Shown: positions 1-9,477 of the stretch, in pieces
Layout: the number at the start of each line of letters is the position of its first letter
Numbering within the stretch: the stretch's first letter is position 1
NCBI GenBank assembly: GCA_016786565.1
Contig: JAEUVY010000080.1
Span: 140,360 to 204,359, forward strand
Reading direction: 5' to 3'
Length of the DNA: 64,000 nt
Origin: Flavipsychrobacter sp.
GTDB taxonomy: Bacteria > Bacteroidota > Bacteroidia > Chitinophagales > Chitinophagaceae
Notes under the pieces: model-generated
The model's database searches: none
What the model was told of the DNA's origin: nothing
What the model saw: only the letters and a program-made list of their open reading frames with translations
Position numbers and translations under genes: made by a program

Positions 1-943
1 TACTTCCGCCCAGTGTTACACCGGCTATTGTGTTAACAATACCGGTTACTGCATCAACTCTTCTGACCTTCTTTCGGAGCCAATCTGCTATGAAAATATT
101 ACCTCCGCCATCTACACGGCAAAAACTGGAATAGTTCATCAGCATAGATGTAGCAGGCACACCATCATCAGTCGATGTTCCACCTCCTGCAACGGTTGAG
201 ATCAAGCCCGTACTCGCGTTTATTTTTCTCACTCTATTCTGCGTGCTATCAATAATGTAAATGTTCTGAGCATTGTCCATACAAATACTTGACGCGCCTG
301 CATAGATGCTCGCAATCGTAGCCGGTATTCCATCGGCTGTTGATGTGCCGCCACCGGCTACCGTAGTTATCAGACCGGTCGTCTTGTCGACCTTTCTAAT
401 CCGGCCCTGGCTACCAATGTATAGATGGCCGGCAGTGTCTAAATACACTCCGGACGCATAAAGAAACGCTGAGGTTGCAGGTACACCATCAGCGGTCGAT
501 ACGCCACCACCGGCAACAGTTGTAATTACTCCTGTAGCTCCGTCTACTTTCCTTACTCGTCTGAAATCCGAAATGTATATATCTCCGGAACCCGTTACAT
601 GGATGCCAGCAAGATCTTTTGACAGCTTTGCAGCTGTCGCAGGCCCCCCATCACCAGAGAAACCTGTACTACCCGGTATTCCCGCTACTGTATATATCAG
701 ACCGGATCCTCCGTCGATTTTCCTGACCACATACCGATTCTTATCAGCAAAATACACATTACCGACCCCGTCAACCGCTACTCCAGTTGTGGCAAGTAAA
801 GACGCACTTGTTGCAGGCACACCCTCAGCCGTAGAGGAGCCACCACCGGCAACGGTATAGACCGGCCCGGCCTGGGCAAAACCATCAACAGAACCAAACA
901 ATAAAATAAAGGCGATAACCGAGAAAAGGGGTATGTTTTTCAT
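1..943 (-). CDS. secreted NHL-repeat protein (C-terminus cut by window edge)
   Basis: The reading frame opens with ATG at 943 and stays open to base 1, so at least 314 residues are present and the C-terminus is missing. It begins with a Sec signal peptide (MKNIPLFSVIAFILLF then GFAQA) and continues as repeated blocks of about 55-60 residues, each with a core such as TVAGGGSSTAEGVPAT, then GVAVDG.GNVYFAD and VRKID. These are NHL-type beta-propeller blades, which form extracytoplasmic interaction surfaces or ring-shaped lyase/hydrolase folds. The ligand cannot be read from the sequence. Bacteroidota proteins of this build often end in a type IX sorting domain, but that part would lie outside the window. 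A TATCTTCG sequence about 22 bases upstream of the start (965-972, minus strand) is a plausible -7 element. Confidence 0.85.
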   Translation of the reverse strand, partial: MKNIPLFSVIAFILLFGSVDGFAQAGPVYTVAGGGSSTAEGVPATSASLLATTGVAVDGVGNVYFADKNRYVVRKIDGGSGLIYTVAGIPGSTGFSGDGGPATAAKLSKDLAGIHVTGSGDIYISDFRRVRKVDGATGVITTVAGGGVSTADGVPATSAFLYASGVYLDTAGHLYIGSQGRIRKVDKTTGLITTVAGGGTSTADGIPATIASIYAGASSICMDNAQNIYIIDSTQNRVRKINASTGLISTVAGGGTSTDDGVPATSMLMNYSSFCRVDGGGNIFIADWLRKKVRRVDAVTGIVNTIAGVTLGGS

Positions 944-1112
944 GATGTACTTTTAAGGCGCTTGCGAAGATATGACATATTTACATAAACCATTTGATAG
1001 CATTACACACTTCGCATTAAACAAAGACATGATAAAACGGGTAGGGGTTGGGGCACAAACATGCAGAATACTGACTTCTACTGTATCCAGCAACCTAACT
1101 GGACTAAGCCAC

Positions 1113-2102
1113 TCAGTATACCAGATATAAAACTAATTTATCCGGTCCCTGTTTTTCTGAGTACAGAAAACTGTATGGTATATTGTCATTATGGGCCTGG
1201 CTGATTGAAACCAATAGGTCCCAGGCTTTCCAGTATATCTCATGATTCCCGCTCTTATCTCCATGCATAAATTCTTTGAAATGCTCCTCGCTCGCAGACT
1301 CAAAAACAAAATACTGATGTTTGATTGGCTTGAAAGAAGTTACTGCGCTGATGATCTCATTTAGAAGAGTCGCCGAAGGCTTACTGCCTTTCAGAATACA
1401 GCTAACATCAAATCTCTTCTTGTTCCTATAACTATCCAATTTTGCAAGGTTTGACGGGTATGCCCTGTTTTTCAGATTATCATAAAACCTCGAGCTGCTT
1501 CTGCCACTTATCACTTCCCGCCTTATGTACGGAAGGTAAAGCCGCATATGCTGAAAATCGTGCATTGCAATTATCTCGGCAAACGCTGCACCGTCTTCGT
1601 ACGACGGCCATCCATTTCTGATCACGTACTGATACAAATACTCAAAATGCGGTGAATCCGTCTTTTGCATTTGCCACTCCAGAATGGCGCAAGAAAGACT
1701 ATCGGCACACGCACCCAACTTCCGCCTGACCATTTGGTCCTCTTCCAACATTCTTCTGAATACAGTATATGGCTCTGTTCGCTTTGCATTATAGGCTTTC
1801 GCGAATATTTCGCGATAAGTCTGAGCCGCAGCTTTCGGCAAACGAAACTCCTTTAGAGCGGATTCCATTTTTCCGATTGTGTAATTGGAAGAGACAAAAA
1901 AGAAAGGATCGATTTTCAGGTAAAACTCTGCTGAACGCACGCTGTCTCCCATCCGCGAAAAGCTATCTGATATCTCCAGATTCCTGATGGCAGAATTTGG
2001 CAACACTGCCGGAAGCTCCATGATGGTATCTTTTCCCTGCCCGCTCGCCTCTGAAACGATCAGAAAAACTGACACGAAAAATAGTAGACTGATTTTCACC
2101 AC
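1113..2102 (-). CDS. secreted protein of unknown function
   Basis: 329 residues starting with a signal peptide (VKISLLFFVSVFLIVSEASG, then QG), so the product is exported to the periplasm or outer surface. No lipobox cysteine is present. The mature part is charged, rich in Tyr/Phe/Arg, and looks mostly alpha-helical; I recognise no family. Start choice: the codon is GTG at 2102, and a good TAGATTTG -7 element ends exactly 7 bases before it, the same spacing seen at several other genes here, so the mRNA may be leaderless. The gene stands alone, followed on the same strand by the NHL-repeat gene after a 169-bp gap. Confidence 0.7.
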   Translation of the reverse strand: MVKISLLFFVSVFLIVSEASGQGKDTIMELPAVLPNSAIRNLEISDSFSRMGDSVRSAEFYLKIDPFFFVSSNYTIGKMESALKEFRLPKAAAQTYREIFAKAYNAKRTEPYTVFRRMLEEDQMVRRKLGACADSLSCAILEWQMQKTDSPHFEYLYQYVIRNGWPSYEDGAAFAEIIAMHDFQHMRLYLPYIRREVISGRSSSRFYDNLKNRAYPSNLAKLDSYRNKKRFDVSCILKGSKPSATLLNEIISAVTSFKPIKHQYFVFESASEEHFKEFMHGDKSGNHEIYWKAWDLLVSISQAHNDNIPYSFLYSEKQGPDKLVLYLVY

Positions 2103-2109
2103 ACGTATT

Positions 2110-2117
2110 CAAATCTA
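2110..2117 (-). promoter_or_regulatory. -7 promoter element (TAGATTTG) of the secreted protein gene
   Basis: On the minus strand this reads TAGATTTG, a full match to the Bacteroidota -7 consensus TAnnTTTG. It ends 7 bases before the GTG start at 2102. Confidence 0.55.
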
Positions 2118-2160
2118 CCGATAAAACTGAAATGATCTACTATGGGGCATTCTAATACGG

Positions 2161-3285
2161 TCACACCAACGACAACACCCATCCCAGCACTGCACCACCC
2201 AGCACCACAAACGCGCTGTTGAGTTTCTTCGCCCAAAACGATACTGCAAAACCAGCCACGGCTATCACCACGGTGCGCCAGTCGGTCACCGACACACGCG
2301 CCATATCCACACATACAGCCAGTATCATGGCTACCGATATGACATTGACCGTATCGAGAAACACAGCCGCGCCGGCCGACCTGCGCAGTTTATCTACCAG
2401 CGGATTGAGGAACGCCACAAACAGGAACGATGGTAAAAAGATGCCGATAGTTGCGGCCACGGCACCGGGCAGGCCCGCTATCTGCCATCCTATAAATGTG
2501 GCCGACGAAAACACCGGCCCCGGGGTGAATTGCCCCACTGCAATAGCATCTGTCAGTGCTTGTTTTGAAAGCATGCCGGTGCTAACCAGTTCGGTATCCA
2601 GAAAAGCGAACAGCACATACCCGCTGCCATACAGCACCGCGCCCACCTTCAGAAATATCCAGAACATCTTCCAGTTGAACAGGCTGCCGGACATAGCACC
2701 CGCGGGCAGCATCAGCGGCAACATTGCCCTGGCATCGCGCCGGCCTATCTTGTGCAGCAGCACACCTGCCACACCTCCACCAAACAGCACATACAACTCA
2801 TTCACACCGGCCACGCTCAGCACGGCGGCAATAGCGCCTATAATGCCAAGCTGCACTGTTTTCAATGCCTTCCTTCCCAGAGATACCATCAGCGACACCA
2901 CCACCGCTATGATGGCCGGTTGTATGCCGTAAACAAATGGCCTCACCTGCGGCAGCGTGCCATATCGCTGATAGGCCGCCGCTATCAACCCGGTAATGAT
3001 GACCGCCGGCAATATGAAACAAAGGCCCGCTACCAAAAGGCCCTTCCAGCCCGCGCGCTCGTGACCGCAATGCATGGTCATCTCGGTAGAGTTGGGGCCG
3101 GGTATCAGGTTGGTAGCCCCCACAAGGTCCAGAAAGCGTTCGTGCGTTATCCAATTACGCTTCCGCACCACTTCTTCCTCCATCATGGCAATGTGCACGG
3201 CAGGCCCGCCAAAACCGGTTATACCCAGTTTCAGAAACACCCGGGCCACTTCGGCCAACGATCCCTTGCTGTCTTGTGTGGTCAT
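2161..3285 (-). CDS. chrA: chromate transporter ChrA family
   Basis: Inner-membrane ion transporter of the long-chain CHR family, 374 residues, the usual size for a two-domain ChrA. The N-terminal half carries the hallmark LGITGFGGPAVHIAMM and GATNLIPGPNSTEM segments near residues 20-65; the second half repeats the signature in degenerate form (AVGQFTPGPVFSSATFIG), as expected for the internal duplication of this family. About ten hydrophobic segments are visible. ChrA homologues export chromate or transport sulfate-like anions; many have not been tested for chromate, so the substrate is inferred. A longer frame with a TTG start reaches 3297, but ATG at 3285 is preferred because a TATCTTTA -7 element lies about 40 bases upstream. 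Monocistronic, upstream of the convergently oriented nothing-special gap before the rho terminator. Confidence 0.9.
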   Translation of the reverse strand: MTTQDSKGSLAEVARVFLKLGITGFGGPAVHIAMMEEEVVRKRNWITHERFLDLVGATNLIPGPNSTEMTMHCGHERAGWKGLLVAGLCFILPAVIITGLIAAAYQRYGTLPQVRPFVYGIQPAIIAVVVSLMVSLGRKALKTVQLGIIGAIAAVLSVAGVNELYVLFGGGVAGVLLHKIGRRDARAMLPLMLPAGAMSGSLFNWKMFWIFLKVGAVLYGSGYVLFAFLDTELVSTGMLSKQALTDAIAVGQFTPGPVFSSATFIGWQIAGLPGAVAATIGIFLPSFLFVAFLNPLVDKLRRSAGAAVFLDTVNVISVAMILAVCVDMARVSVTDWRTVVIAVAGFAVSFWAKKLNSAFVVLGGAVLGWVLSLV

Positions 3286-3326
3286 AATGGGCAACAAACA
3301 CGCGGGGACACATCACCCCCGTGCGG

Positions 3327-3334
3327 TAAAGATA
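3327..3334 (-). promoter_or_regulatory. -7 promoter element (TATCTTTA) of chrA
   Basis: Minus-strand TATCTTTA, one mismatch to TAnnTTTG, 41 bases upstream of the chrA start. Confidence 0.4.
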
Positions 3335-3380
3335 CATACGCATTGCCTGCACCGCGCACTGCAACGTTAACATAACAAAA

Positions 3381-3405
3381 GAGGACAACCGTTGTGGTTG
3401 TCCTC
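3381..3405 (-). terminator. intrinsic terminator of rho
   Basis: A perfect 10-bp stem (GAGGACAACC / GGTTGTCCTC) with a 5-base loop, followed on the minus strand by TTTTGTT. It lies 24 bases after the rho stop codon. A Rho-independent terminator behind rho itself is sensible. Confidence 0.85.
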
Positions 3406-3428
3406 CTCGCCAAATTATATCGCTTCAA

Positions 3429-5261
3429 TTATTTGTTCATTGTAGCCAGGAACTCTTCGTTGTTCTTGGTGCCACGCATTTGCTTCAGCAGGAAATGCAT
3501 GGCCTCGTCGGTGTTCATGTCCGAGATATGGTTGCGCAGCAGCCACATCTTGTTCTGTACATCTTTCTCCAGCAGCAGGTCGTCGCGGCGGGTAGATGAT
3601 GACGTGATGTCGATAGCAGGGAAGATACGCTTGTTGGCAAGCTTCCTGTCCAGTTGCAGTTCCATGTTACCGGTGCCCTTGAATTCTTCGAAGATCACCT
3701 CGTCCATTTTAGAACCGGTATCTATAAGTGCTGTTGCCAAAATGGTGAGCGAACCTCCGTTCTCTATCTTACGTGCCGCACCGAAGAACTGTTTCGGCTT
3801 CTGCATCGCGTTGGCCTCCACACCACCGCTCAGCACCTTGCCACTTGCAGGGGCTACTGTGTTGTGCGCACGTGCCAGACGGGTGATAGAGTCCAGCAAT
3901 ATCACCACATCATGACCCACCTCTACAAGACGCTTGGCTTTCTGCAACGCAATGGTCGAAACCTTCACGTGTTTGTCAGCAGGCTCATCAAACGTAGACG
4001 CGATCACCTCTGCACGCACACTGCGCTGCATATCGGTCACCTCCTCCGGACGTTCGTCCACGAGCACTATCATCAGGTAGCACTCGGGGTGATTGGCCGC
4101 GATGGCGTTCGCCACTTCTTTCAGCAGCATGGTCTTACCTGTTTTAGGCTGTGCTACTATCAGTCCGCGCTGGCCCTTACCTATAGGGGTAAAGAGGTCC
4201 ATGATGCGGGTACTGTAGTTGGCGCTGGTAGAAGTAAGATTCAGTTTCTCGAACGGGAAAAGTGGAGTCAGATAGTCGAATGGTACACGGTCGCGGATCT
4301 CATCGGGATGTTTGCCGTTGATGCTTTCCACCTTCAGCAGCGCGAAGTATTTCTCACCTTCTTTCGGGGGACGCACGCTACCCTTCACAGTGTCTCCGGT
4401 CTTAAGGCCAAAGAGTTTCACCTGCGATGGTGATACATATATATCATCCGGAGAGCTGAGGTAGTTATAGTCGCTGCTGCGCAGGAAGCCATACCCGTCG
4501 GGCATCATTTCCAGTACGCCTTCGCTGGCCACTACTCCTTCAAACTCCAGATTGAAATTGCTTTGTTGTTGCTGTTGCTGCTGATCGCGACGCTGGCGGT
4601 TGTTGAACTGCTGATGCTGCGGGCGTTCAGGCCTTGCCTGTTCTGCGCCCTCCACAGTCTGCTGTGGTGGCTGCACATCGGGCGTATCCTGTTCCGGCAT
4701 AGTGATGCCGGTACTTTCTGCTACAGGCTCTGCGGCCGTTGCCGGTGCTGCGGGTGCAGGGGTAGGTGCCGGGGCAGGTGTCTGCTCCGGACGGTTGTGC
4801 TGTGGCCTTGGCTCGTTGTTGCGGCGTTCGTTCCACTGCTTTTGCTGTCCCTGGTTGCCACGGCCCTGCATTTCTTCTTTCGGCTTGCGCTGACGACGTT
4901 TTTTGTCATCGCCTGCCGCGTCGGCATCATTGTTTGATTCTGTTGTTGCCGGAGTCTCCGCTACGGGTGCTGCCGGTGCAACAGGTGCAGGAGCGGGGGC
5001 AGGTGTAGAAGCAGGTGTGGCAGGTGCTGCCTTTGCCGCGGGCTTTTCAGCCGCGGGTGCTGCTTCTTCTTTGGGCTTGCGACCACGCTTTTTCTTGCCC
5101 TCTTCGGCGGCAGGTGCCGCTGTCAATGCCTGTTGGTCCAGTATCTTGTATATGAGCTTTTGTTTTTCCAGTCCGGCTGTGTCTGCGATCTTCAGTGAAT
5201 TGGCTACGTCTATTAGCTCAGGAACGAGCATGTCGTTGAGCTGCGTAATGTCGTAAGGCAT
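3429..5261 (-). CDS. rho: transcription termination factor Rho, with phylum-specific N-terminal insert
   Basis: 610 residues; a hexameric RNA-dependent ATPase that releases RNA polymerase from untranslated transcripts. Order: Rho N-terminal helical domain (1-45, [18 protein letters not shown]); a low-complexity insert of about 190 residues (46-235) rich in Ala, Pro, Glu, Lys, Asn and Gln, including a run of glutamines; the cold-shock RNA-binding domain (about 245-320, [14 protein letters not shown]); and the RecA-type ATPase with Walker A QPKTGKT at 371-377 and Walker [12 protein letters not shown]. coli Rho is 419 residues, so nearly all the extra length is the insert. Such inserts are common in Bacteroidota and are thought to be intrinsically disordered and RNA-binding. 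Single gene with its own terminator. Confidence 0.98.
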   Translation of the reverse strand: MPYDITQLNDMLVPELIDVANSLKIADTAGLEKQKLIYKILDQQALTAAPAAEEGKKKRGRKPKEEAAPAAEKPAAKAAPATPASTPAPAPAPVAPAAPVAETPATTESNNDADAAGDDKKRRQRKPKEEMQGRGNQGQQKQWNERRNNEPRPQHNRPEQTPAPAPTPAPAAPATAAEPVAESTGITMPEQDTPDVQPPQQTVEGAEQARPERPQHQQFNNRQRRDQQQQQQQSNFNLEFEGVVASEGVLEMMPDGYGFLRSSDYNYLSSPDDIYVSPSQVKLFGLKTGDTVKGSVRPPKEGEKYFALLKVESINGKHPDEIRDRVPFDYLTPLFPFEKLNLTSTSANYSTRIMDLFTPIGKGQRGLIVAQPKTGKTMLLKEVANAIAANHPECYLMIVLVDERPEEVTDMQRSVRAEVIASTFDEPADKHVKVSTIALQKAKRLVEVGHDVVILLDSITRLARAHNTVAPASGKVLSGGVEANAMQKPKQFFGAARKIENGGSLTILATALIDTGSKMDEVIFEEFKGTGNMELQLDRKLANKRIFPAIDITSSSTRRDDLLLEKDVQNKMWLLRNHISDMNTDEAMHFLLKQMRGTKNNEEFLATMNK

Positions 5262-5516
5262 GCGTGTTATTTTTCCGTGGAAATTATAATATGTGAATAA
5301 AAAGGTCTGTTAAATTGAACCTGATTGAAAAAATGATAATCGGGGATTTTCTCAGAATTTCTGAAAGAAAGGAAGGAACTGATCGTTCCGGTATGCAACA
5401 TTACAACTGTTTTTTCGAATAACGAAAAAAAATAGCCTTTTATTTGACCTATCGGGCATAAAATTCCCCCGTAACAGATTGTAAATCACCAAAATATCAC
5501 CAACGGTTTATAATAG

Positions 5517-6500
5517 CTACCCGGTATGGTCTGCCTTGAAAGCCACCGCCATTTCTGCAATACAAGCATCTATGGGTGTGTAAGCAAAGCCTTTGAGCGC
5601 CTGCAGCAACTTGCTGTTATTATACAGAGAAATACTATGCGCCGTAGATGCCGTTTCTTGTGTAATGACCGGGTTTGCCCCCGTTATCCGCGACCAGATC
5701 GCATTGGCACGCCAAATGATGCCTGTCATTAGCGGTGTGGCTTTCATTCGGGGCGGCTTTTTGCCCAGCGCGTTCGCCATCATGGTAAATATCTCACGAT
5801 AGGCATGGTTGCCTTCGTTCACTATAAAACGCTCGCCTTCTATGTCGCTCGCCATCAGTTGCACCATAGCATTCACCACATCACCTACGCCCACCCAGCC
5901 GTTCACGCCACCGGTGTAAAAAGGGAATTCCTTATTCACCACCGTCATGATCTGCGGCGACCCCGACGACCAGTCGCCAGCACCCAGTATAAGTGACGGG
6001 CACACTATTGCTGCACACAAGCCCTCTCCCACGCCGCGCCACACCTCATTCTCTGCCAGATACTTGCTGATACCGTAGGCCGAATTATACCCGCTTTCGC
6101 CCCACTCCTGCTCTTCGTCGGCTTCTTTGTTCATGTGGCCGCTGCGGCCCAGTGCCGCGACCGAGCTCACATAAACCAGCTTGCGTATGCCTTGCTCCAC
6201 TGCCTGGTTCACTATGTTGGCCGTGCTCTCGGGGTTGAAGTGCAGCATCTCCTCCCGCTTTGCAGGGTCGAAGGAAACAATAGCCGCGCAGTGATACACA
6301 TCGGTCACATCCTTCATGACCGCCTCCACATCAAAGATATCCAGCAGATCAGCCTGCACCCATTCCACACCGGGCAGTGATGCCATATCGCCCACCGGCT
6401 TGCGGGTGTTGTACAGCGCACGCACCCGCTCCCCACGGCGCGACAGCTCGCGCACCAGGTGCCCCCCTAAAAATCCGCTGCCGCCGGTAACAAGAATCAT
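5517..6500 (-). CDS. NAD(P)-dependent epimerase/dehydratase (extended SDR)
   Basis: 327 residues beginning with the Rossmann nucleotide-binding motif TGGSGFLGGHLV at 5-16. The catalytic YxxxK is seen as YGISK, and an upstream serine lies in VYVSSVAALG, so the SDR active site is complete. The spacing and the AYxSSKYLAE-like region are closest to the dihydroflavonol-4-reductase / NAD-dependent epimerase type; the substrate is unknown and could be a sugar nucleotide, a steroid or another carbonyl compound. It is divergent from the FAD oxidoreductase gene across a 173-bp gap that holds promoters for both. A TACTTTTA sequence about 40 bases upstream of its start is a likely -7 element. Confidence 0.88.
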   Translation of the reverse strand: MILVTGGSGFLGGHLVRELSRRGERVRALYNTRKPVGDMASLPGVEWVQADLLDIFDVEAVMKDVTDVYHCAAIVSFDPAKREEMLHFNPESTANIVNQAVEQGIRKLVYVSSVAALGRSGHMNKEADEEQEWGESGYNSAYGISKYLAENEVWRGVGEGLCAAIVCPSLILGAGDWSSGSPQIMTVVNKEFPFYTGGVNGWVGVGDVVNAMVQLMASDIEGERFIVNEGNHAYREIFTMMANALGKKPPRMKATPLMTGIIWRANAIWSRITGANPVITQETASTAHSISLYNNSKLLQALKGFAYTPIDACIAEMAVAFKADHTG

Positions 6501-6661
6501 CTGATGGATGAAGTAGTGTGAGTGTATTGTGTAGCGGTAAAAGTACTGAGTAGCGGGTACATGGCAAAACTAAGAATAGCAGACGGCAGGCGGTTTGTGT
6601 TATGGTTTTTGTAAAGCTTACCGCCCCGCATCCTTTTGCCCCTCCTGAACCGATAATTCCG

Positions 6662-6669
6662 CACCTTTG
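6662..6669 (+). promoter_or_regulatory. -7-like element (CACCTTTG) just before the FAD oxidoreductase start
   Basis: CACCTTTG differs from TAnnTTTG at the first base. It ends only 4 bases before ATG at 6674, which would make the mRNA leaderless. Confidence 0.4.
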
Positions 6670-6673
6670 CACC

Positions 6674-8074
6674 ATGCCGTTCAAAAAGATCGATCAGGAA
6701 GATATCCGCTTCTTCACCTCGGTGGTGGGCAACGGATATGTGCATACCGATGAAGAACAACTATCGCGCTGCGCATCCGACCATACCGAAGACCTGCACT
6801 ACCTGCCCGAGGTGGTGGTGCAACCGAACACTACCGATGAGGTAGCCGCCATCATGCGCTACTGCAACACCAACCATATATCGGTAACTCCGCGCGGTGC
6901 AGGCACAGGCCTCAGCGGCGGCGCATTGCCTGTAACCGGCGGCGTGGTGCTGGACATGAAACGCTTCAACCGCATTCTGCATGTAGATAGCCGCAACTTT
7001 CAGGTCACTACCGAACCCGGCGTCATCACCCAAGAACTGCAGGAACACGTAAAGGCACAAGGACTTTTCTATCCGCCCGACCCCGCCAGCAAGGGCTCAT
7101 GCTTCATTGGTGGCAACGTATCAGAGAACAGCGGCGGCCCGCGTGCCGTGAAGTATGGTGTAGTAAAAGATTATGTACTGAACCTGGAAGTAGTATTACC
7201 AAATGGCGAAGTAATATGGACCGGTGCCAACGTACTGAAGAACGCCACCGGCTACAACCTCACCCAACTGGTGGTGGGCAGCGAGGGCACTTTGTGTGTC
7301 ATCACCAAGATAGTACTCCGGCTCATACCTGCCGTGAAGCACGACCTGCTGATGCTCGTTCCCTTCCGCTCGGCCGTGCAGGCTTGCGAGGCCGTGAATG
7401 CGGTATTCCTGGCGGGCTTCACGCCATCGGCACTCGAGTTCATGGAGCGCGATGCCATTGAATGGTCCATGCGTTATGTGCAGGCCACAGGCATCAACCT
7501 TCCACCAGACATAGCCGCACACCTGCTCATAGAGGTAGATGGTAACAATATGGACCAGCTATATGCTGATGCCGAGTCCATCACCAACATTGTGCAGCAA
7601 TACGACACCGACGAGATCCTGTTTGCCGATAGCCATGAACAAAAACAAATGCTATGGACACTGCGCCGCAAAGTAGGCGAGGCCGTTAAGAGCAATTCAG
7701 TGTACAAGGAAGAGGACACCGTTGTGCCCCGCGCCGAACTGCCCGAACTGCTCACCATCATCAAAGACCTTGGCCGCGAATTCGGCTTTCACTCTGTTTG
7801 CTATGGCCATGCCGGCGATGGCAATCTGCACGTAAACATTGTAAAGGCAGGCATGAACGACGAAGACTGGAACAACAAACTACCCGTTGGCATACGCCGT
7901 CTGTTCAAAGAGGTGGTGCGGCTGGGTGGCACCATCTCGGGCGAGCATGGCATTGGCCTTGTGCAGCGCCCCTACATGGACGTGGCCTTCAACGATACGC
8001 AGATGACACTGATGCGCAACATCAAAAACGTCTTCGACCCCAATGGCATCCTTAACCCCGGCAAGATATTCTGA
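6674..8074 (+). CDS. FAD-binding oxidoreductase, GlcD / D-lactate dehydrogenase type
   Basis: 466 residues. The N-terminal PCMH-type FAD domain contains VTPRGAGTGLSGGALPV, the hallmark of the glycolate/D-lactate dehydrogenase family, and PGVITQELQEHV; the C-terminal half contains GHAGDGNLHVNI and GTISGEHGIG, the FAD-oxidase C domain. Members oxidise a 2-hydroxyacid (D-lactate, glycolate or 2-hydroxyglutarate) and pass electrons to quinone, cytochrome or an ETF; which acid is used here is not visible. The open frame reaches 6602, but ATG at 6674 is preferred because the family starts near there and a -7-like element overlaps the upstream extension. The metallo-hydrolase gene follows after 21 bases, so the two are probably cotranscribed. 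Confidence 0.93.
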   Translation: MPFKKIDQEDIRFFTSVVGNGYVHTDEEQLSRCASDHTEDLHYLPEVVVQPNTTDEVAAIMRYCNTNHISVTPRGAGTGLSGGALPVTGGVVLDMKRFNRILHVDSRNFQVTTEPGVITQELQEHVKAQGLFYPPDPASKGSCFIGGNVSENSGGPRAVKYGVVKDYVLNLEVVLPNGEVIWTGANVLKNATGYNLTQLVVGSEGTLCVITKIVLRLIPAVKHDLLMLVPFRSAVQACEAVNAVFLAGFTPSALEFMERDAIEWSMRYVQATGINLPPDIAAHLLIEVDGNNMDQLYADAESITNIVQQYDTDEILFADSHEQKQMLWTLRRKVGEAVKSNSVYKEEDTVVPRAELPELLTIIKDLGREFGFHSVCYGHAGDGNLHVNIVKAGMNDEDWNNKLPVGIRRLFKEVVRLGGTISGEHGIGLVQRPYMDVAFNDTQMTLMRNIKNVFDPNGILNPGKIF

Positions 8075-8095
8075 TAACCTAACCCATTTACCCCC

Positions 8096-9202
8096 ATGTT
8101 ATACGCAGGCGTCTTCATCGTACTCTTCATTATTGCTGTGTGGGCATTTATGCAGTTGCCTCAGTTTGGCCGCAAACCCGCCGGCGAACACCTGGCGCTG
8201 TTGCGCAGTGCCCCCAACTACAGCAACGGGGCCTTTCAGAACATCATGCATACACCGCCCTTTACCAACGGGGCCAACTTCGTCAGCGTATCCCGCAAGT
8301 TTTTCTTTGGTAAAAGTCCGCTGGTTCGGCCGCCCGCTCCCATACCGTCAATCAAAACCGACCTTCGTTCGCTCAACCGCAATGAGGACCTCATTGTTTG
8401 GTTCGGGCACTCTTCCTATCTGCTGCAGCTCAGCGGCACACGCTTCCTTGTAGATCCTGTACTGGCGGGCCATGCGTCTCCTGTCAGCACATCTACACGC
8501 GCGTTCCCGGGCTCAGACATCTACCGTCCCGAGGACATGCCCGATATCGATGTGCTCATCATCACCCACGACCATTACGACCACCTCGATCATAAAACCG
8601 TGAGCGCATTGCGCCCGCGTGTGGGCCGGGTCATCACGTCTATGGGCGTAGGCGCGCACCTGCAACGCTGGGGCTTCCGCAAAGACACCATTACCGAGGG
8701 CAACTGGGGCGATGTCGTTTCCCTGCCGGGTGGCTTCACGCTCACCTTCACGCCTGCAAGGCATTTCTCGGGTCGCGGTTTCAAGCGCAACGGCACCCTA
8801 TGGTCATCGGTAGTGTTGCAAAGTCCGCAGCGCAAGCTATACCTCGGCGGCGACTCGGGCTACGGCACTCACTTCAAAGAGATAGGCGCGCAGCACGGCC
8901 CGTTCGATCTGGCTATTCTCGAGAACGGTCAGTATAACGAAAGCTGGCAGAACATACACATGATGCCCGAAGAAGTGGTACAGGCGGCCACCGAGCTGGG
9001 CGCACGCACACTGTTCCCTGTACACTGGGCCAAGTTCGCTTTGTCGCTGCATGCGTGGGACGACTCCATCACCCGCGTGGTGGCCGAGGCGCGGCGCAAC
9101 AGCATGCCGCTCATACACCCGCTCATCGGTCAGGTGGTGATGCTGGATGAAGCCACACAACACCCCGAATGGTGGAAAGAAGTAGGCACCGCTACCGCAT
9201 AG
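8096..9202 (+). CDS. MBL-fold metallo-hydrolase with N-terminal membrane anchor
   Basis: 368 residues. A hydrophobic anchor (residues 3-18) is followed by a metallo-beta-lactamase fold: WFGHSSYLLQLSGTRFLVDP, the metal-binding THDHYDHLDH, LGGDSGYGTHF and a late histidine in FPVHWAKF. Arrangement and length match the UlaG-like / N-acyl-phosphatidylethanolamine phospholipase D-like branch, which hydrolyses phosphodiester or lactone bonds using two metal ions. The substrate is not evident; a periplasm- or membrane-facing site is inferred from the anchor. It follows the FAD oxidoreductase gene in the same orientation and overlaps the end of the opposite Pmp3-like gene by 11 bases. Confidence 0.88.
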   Translation: MLYAGVFIVLFIIAVWAFMQLPQFGRKPAGEHLALLRSAPNYSNGAFQNIMHTPPFTNGANFVSVSRKFFFGKSPLVRPPAPIPSIKTDLRSLNRNEDLIVWFGHSSYLLQLSGTRFLVDPVLAGHASPVSTSTRAFPGSDIYRPEDMPDIDVLIITHDHYDHLDHKTVSALRPRVGRVITSMGVGAHLQRWGFRKDTITEGNWGDVVSLPGGFTLTFTPARHFSGRGFKRNGTLWSSVVLQSPQRKLYLGGDSGYGTHFKEIGAQHGPFDLAILENGQYNESWQNIHMMPEEVVQAATELGARTLFPVHWAKFALSLHAWDDSITRVVAEARRNSMPLIHPLIGQVVMLDEATQHPEWWKEVGTATA

Positions 9203-9383
9203 AACGGATAATGCGGTCGGTGCGTTTGTCGGCCCGGTGGTTCTGCAGACTGATGACCGCCCACACCGCCGCGGGTATCCACCCCAGTATGGTACACTGC
9301 AGTATAAGACAGATGAGGCCACGAAGGATCCTCCCTCTTAGGAAGAACGACAACCACGGAAACACGATAGCGATAAGTGTCAT
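9192..9383 (-). CDS. Pmp3/YqaE-like small membrane protein
   Basis: 63 residues. The pattern of two hydrophobic segments around FPWLSFFLRGR, with LGWIPAAVWAV at the second, matches the YqaE/Pmp3 proteolipid family (usual core length 50-60), followed by a basic tail (NHRADKRTDR). Family members are linked to salt, cold and membrane-potential stress; that role is by homology. The frame is open upstream to 9578, but the start at 9383 fits the family and lies 16 bases after a minus-strand TACCTTTA -7 element at 9400-9407; the extension has no membrane character and runs into the divergent gene. Confidence 0.75.
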   Translation of the reverse strand: MTLIAIVFPWLSFFLRGRILRGLICLILQCTILGWIPAAVWAVISLQNHRADKRTDRIIRSMR

Positions 9384-9454
9384 GACAACGGTATTGCTGT
9401 AAAGGTATCGAATTCCCGCTTTTGGCCCGTCGCCACTGCTCCCTGCAATCTTCC

Positions 9455-9462
9455 TATCTTTG
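9455..9462 (+). promoter_or_regulatory. -7 promoter element (TATCTTTG)
   Basis: Exact TAnnTTTG match, 15 bases upstream of ATG at 9478. It supports that ATG over the in-frame upstream start at 9460, which would overlap the element. Confidence 0.6.
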
Positions 9463-9477
9463 TCCCGTCCCCCTGGT

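Noticed and set aside
2096..2314. 72-residue frame on the minus strand over the chrA end
   Set aside because: It is an out-of-frame shadow of chrA with unnatural composition.
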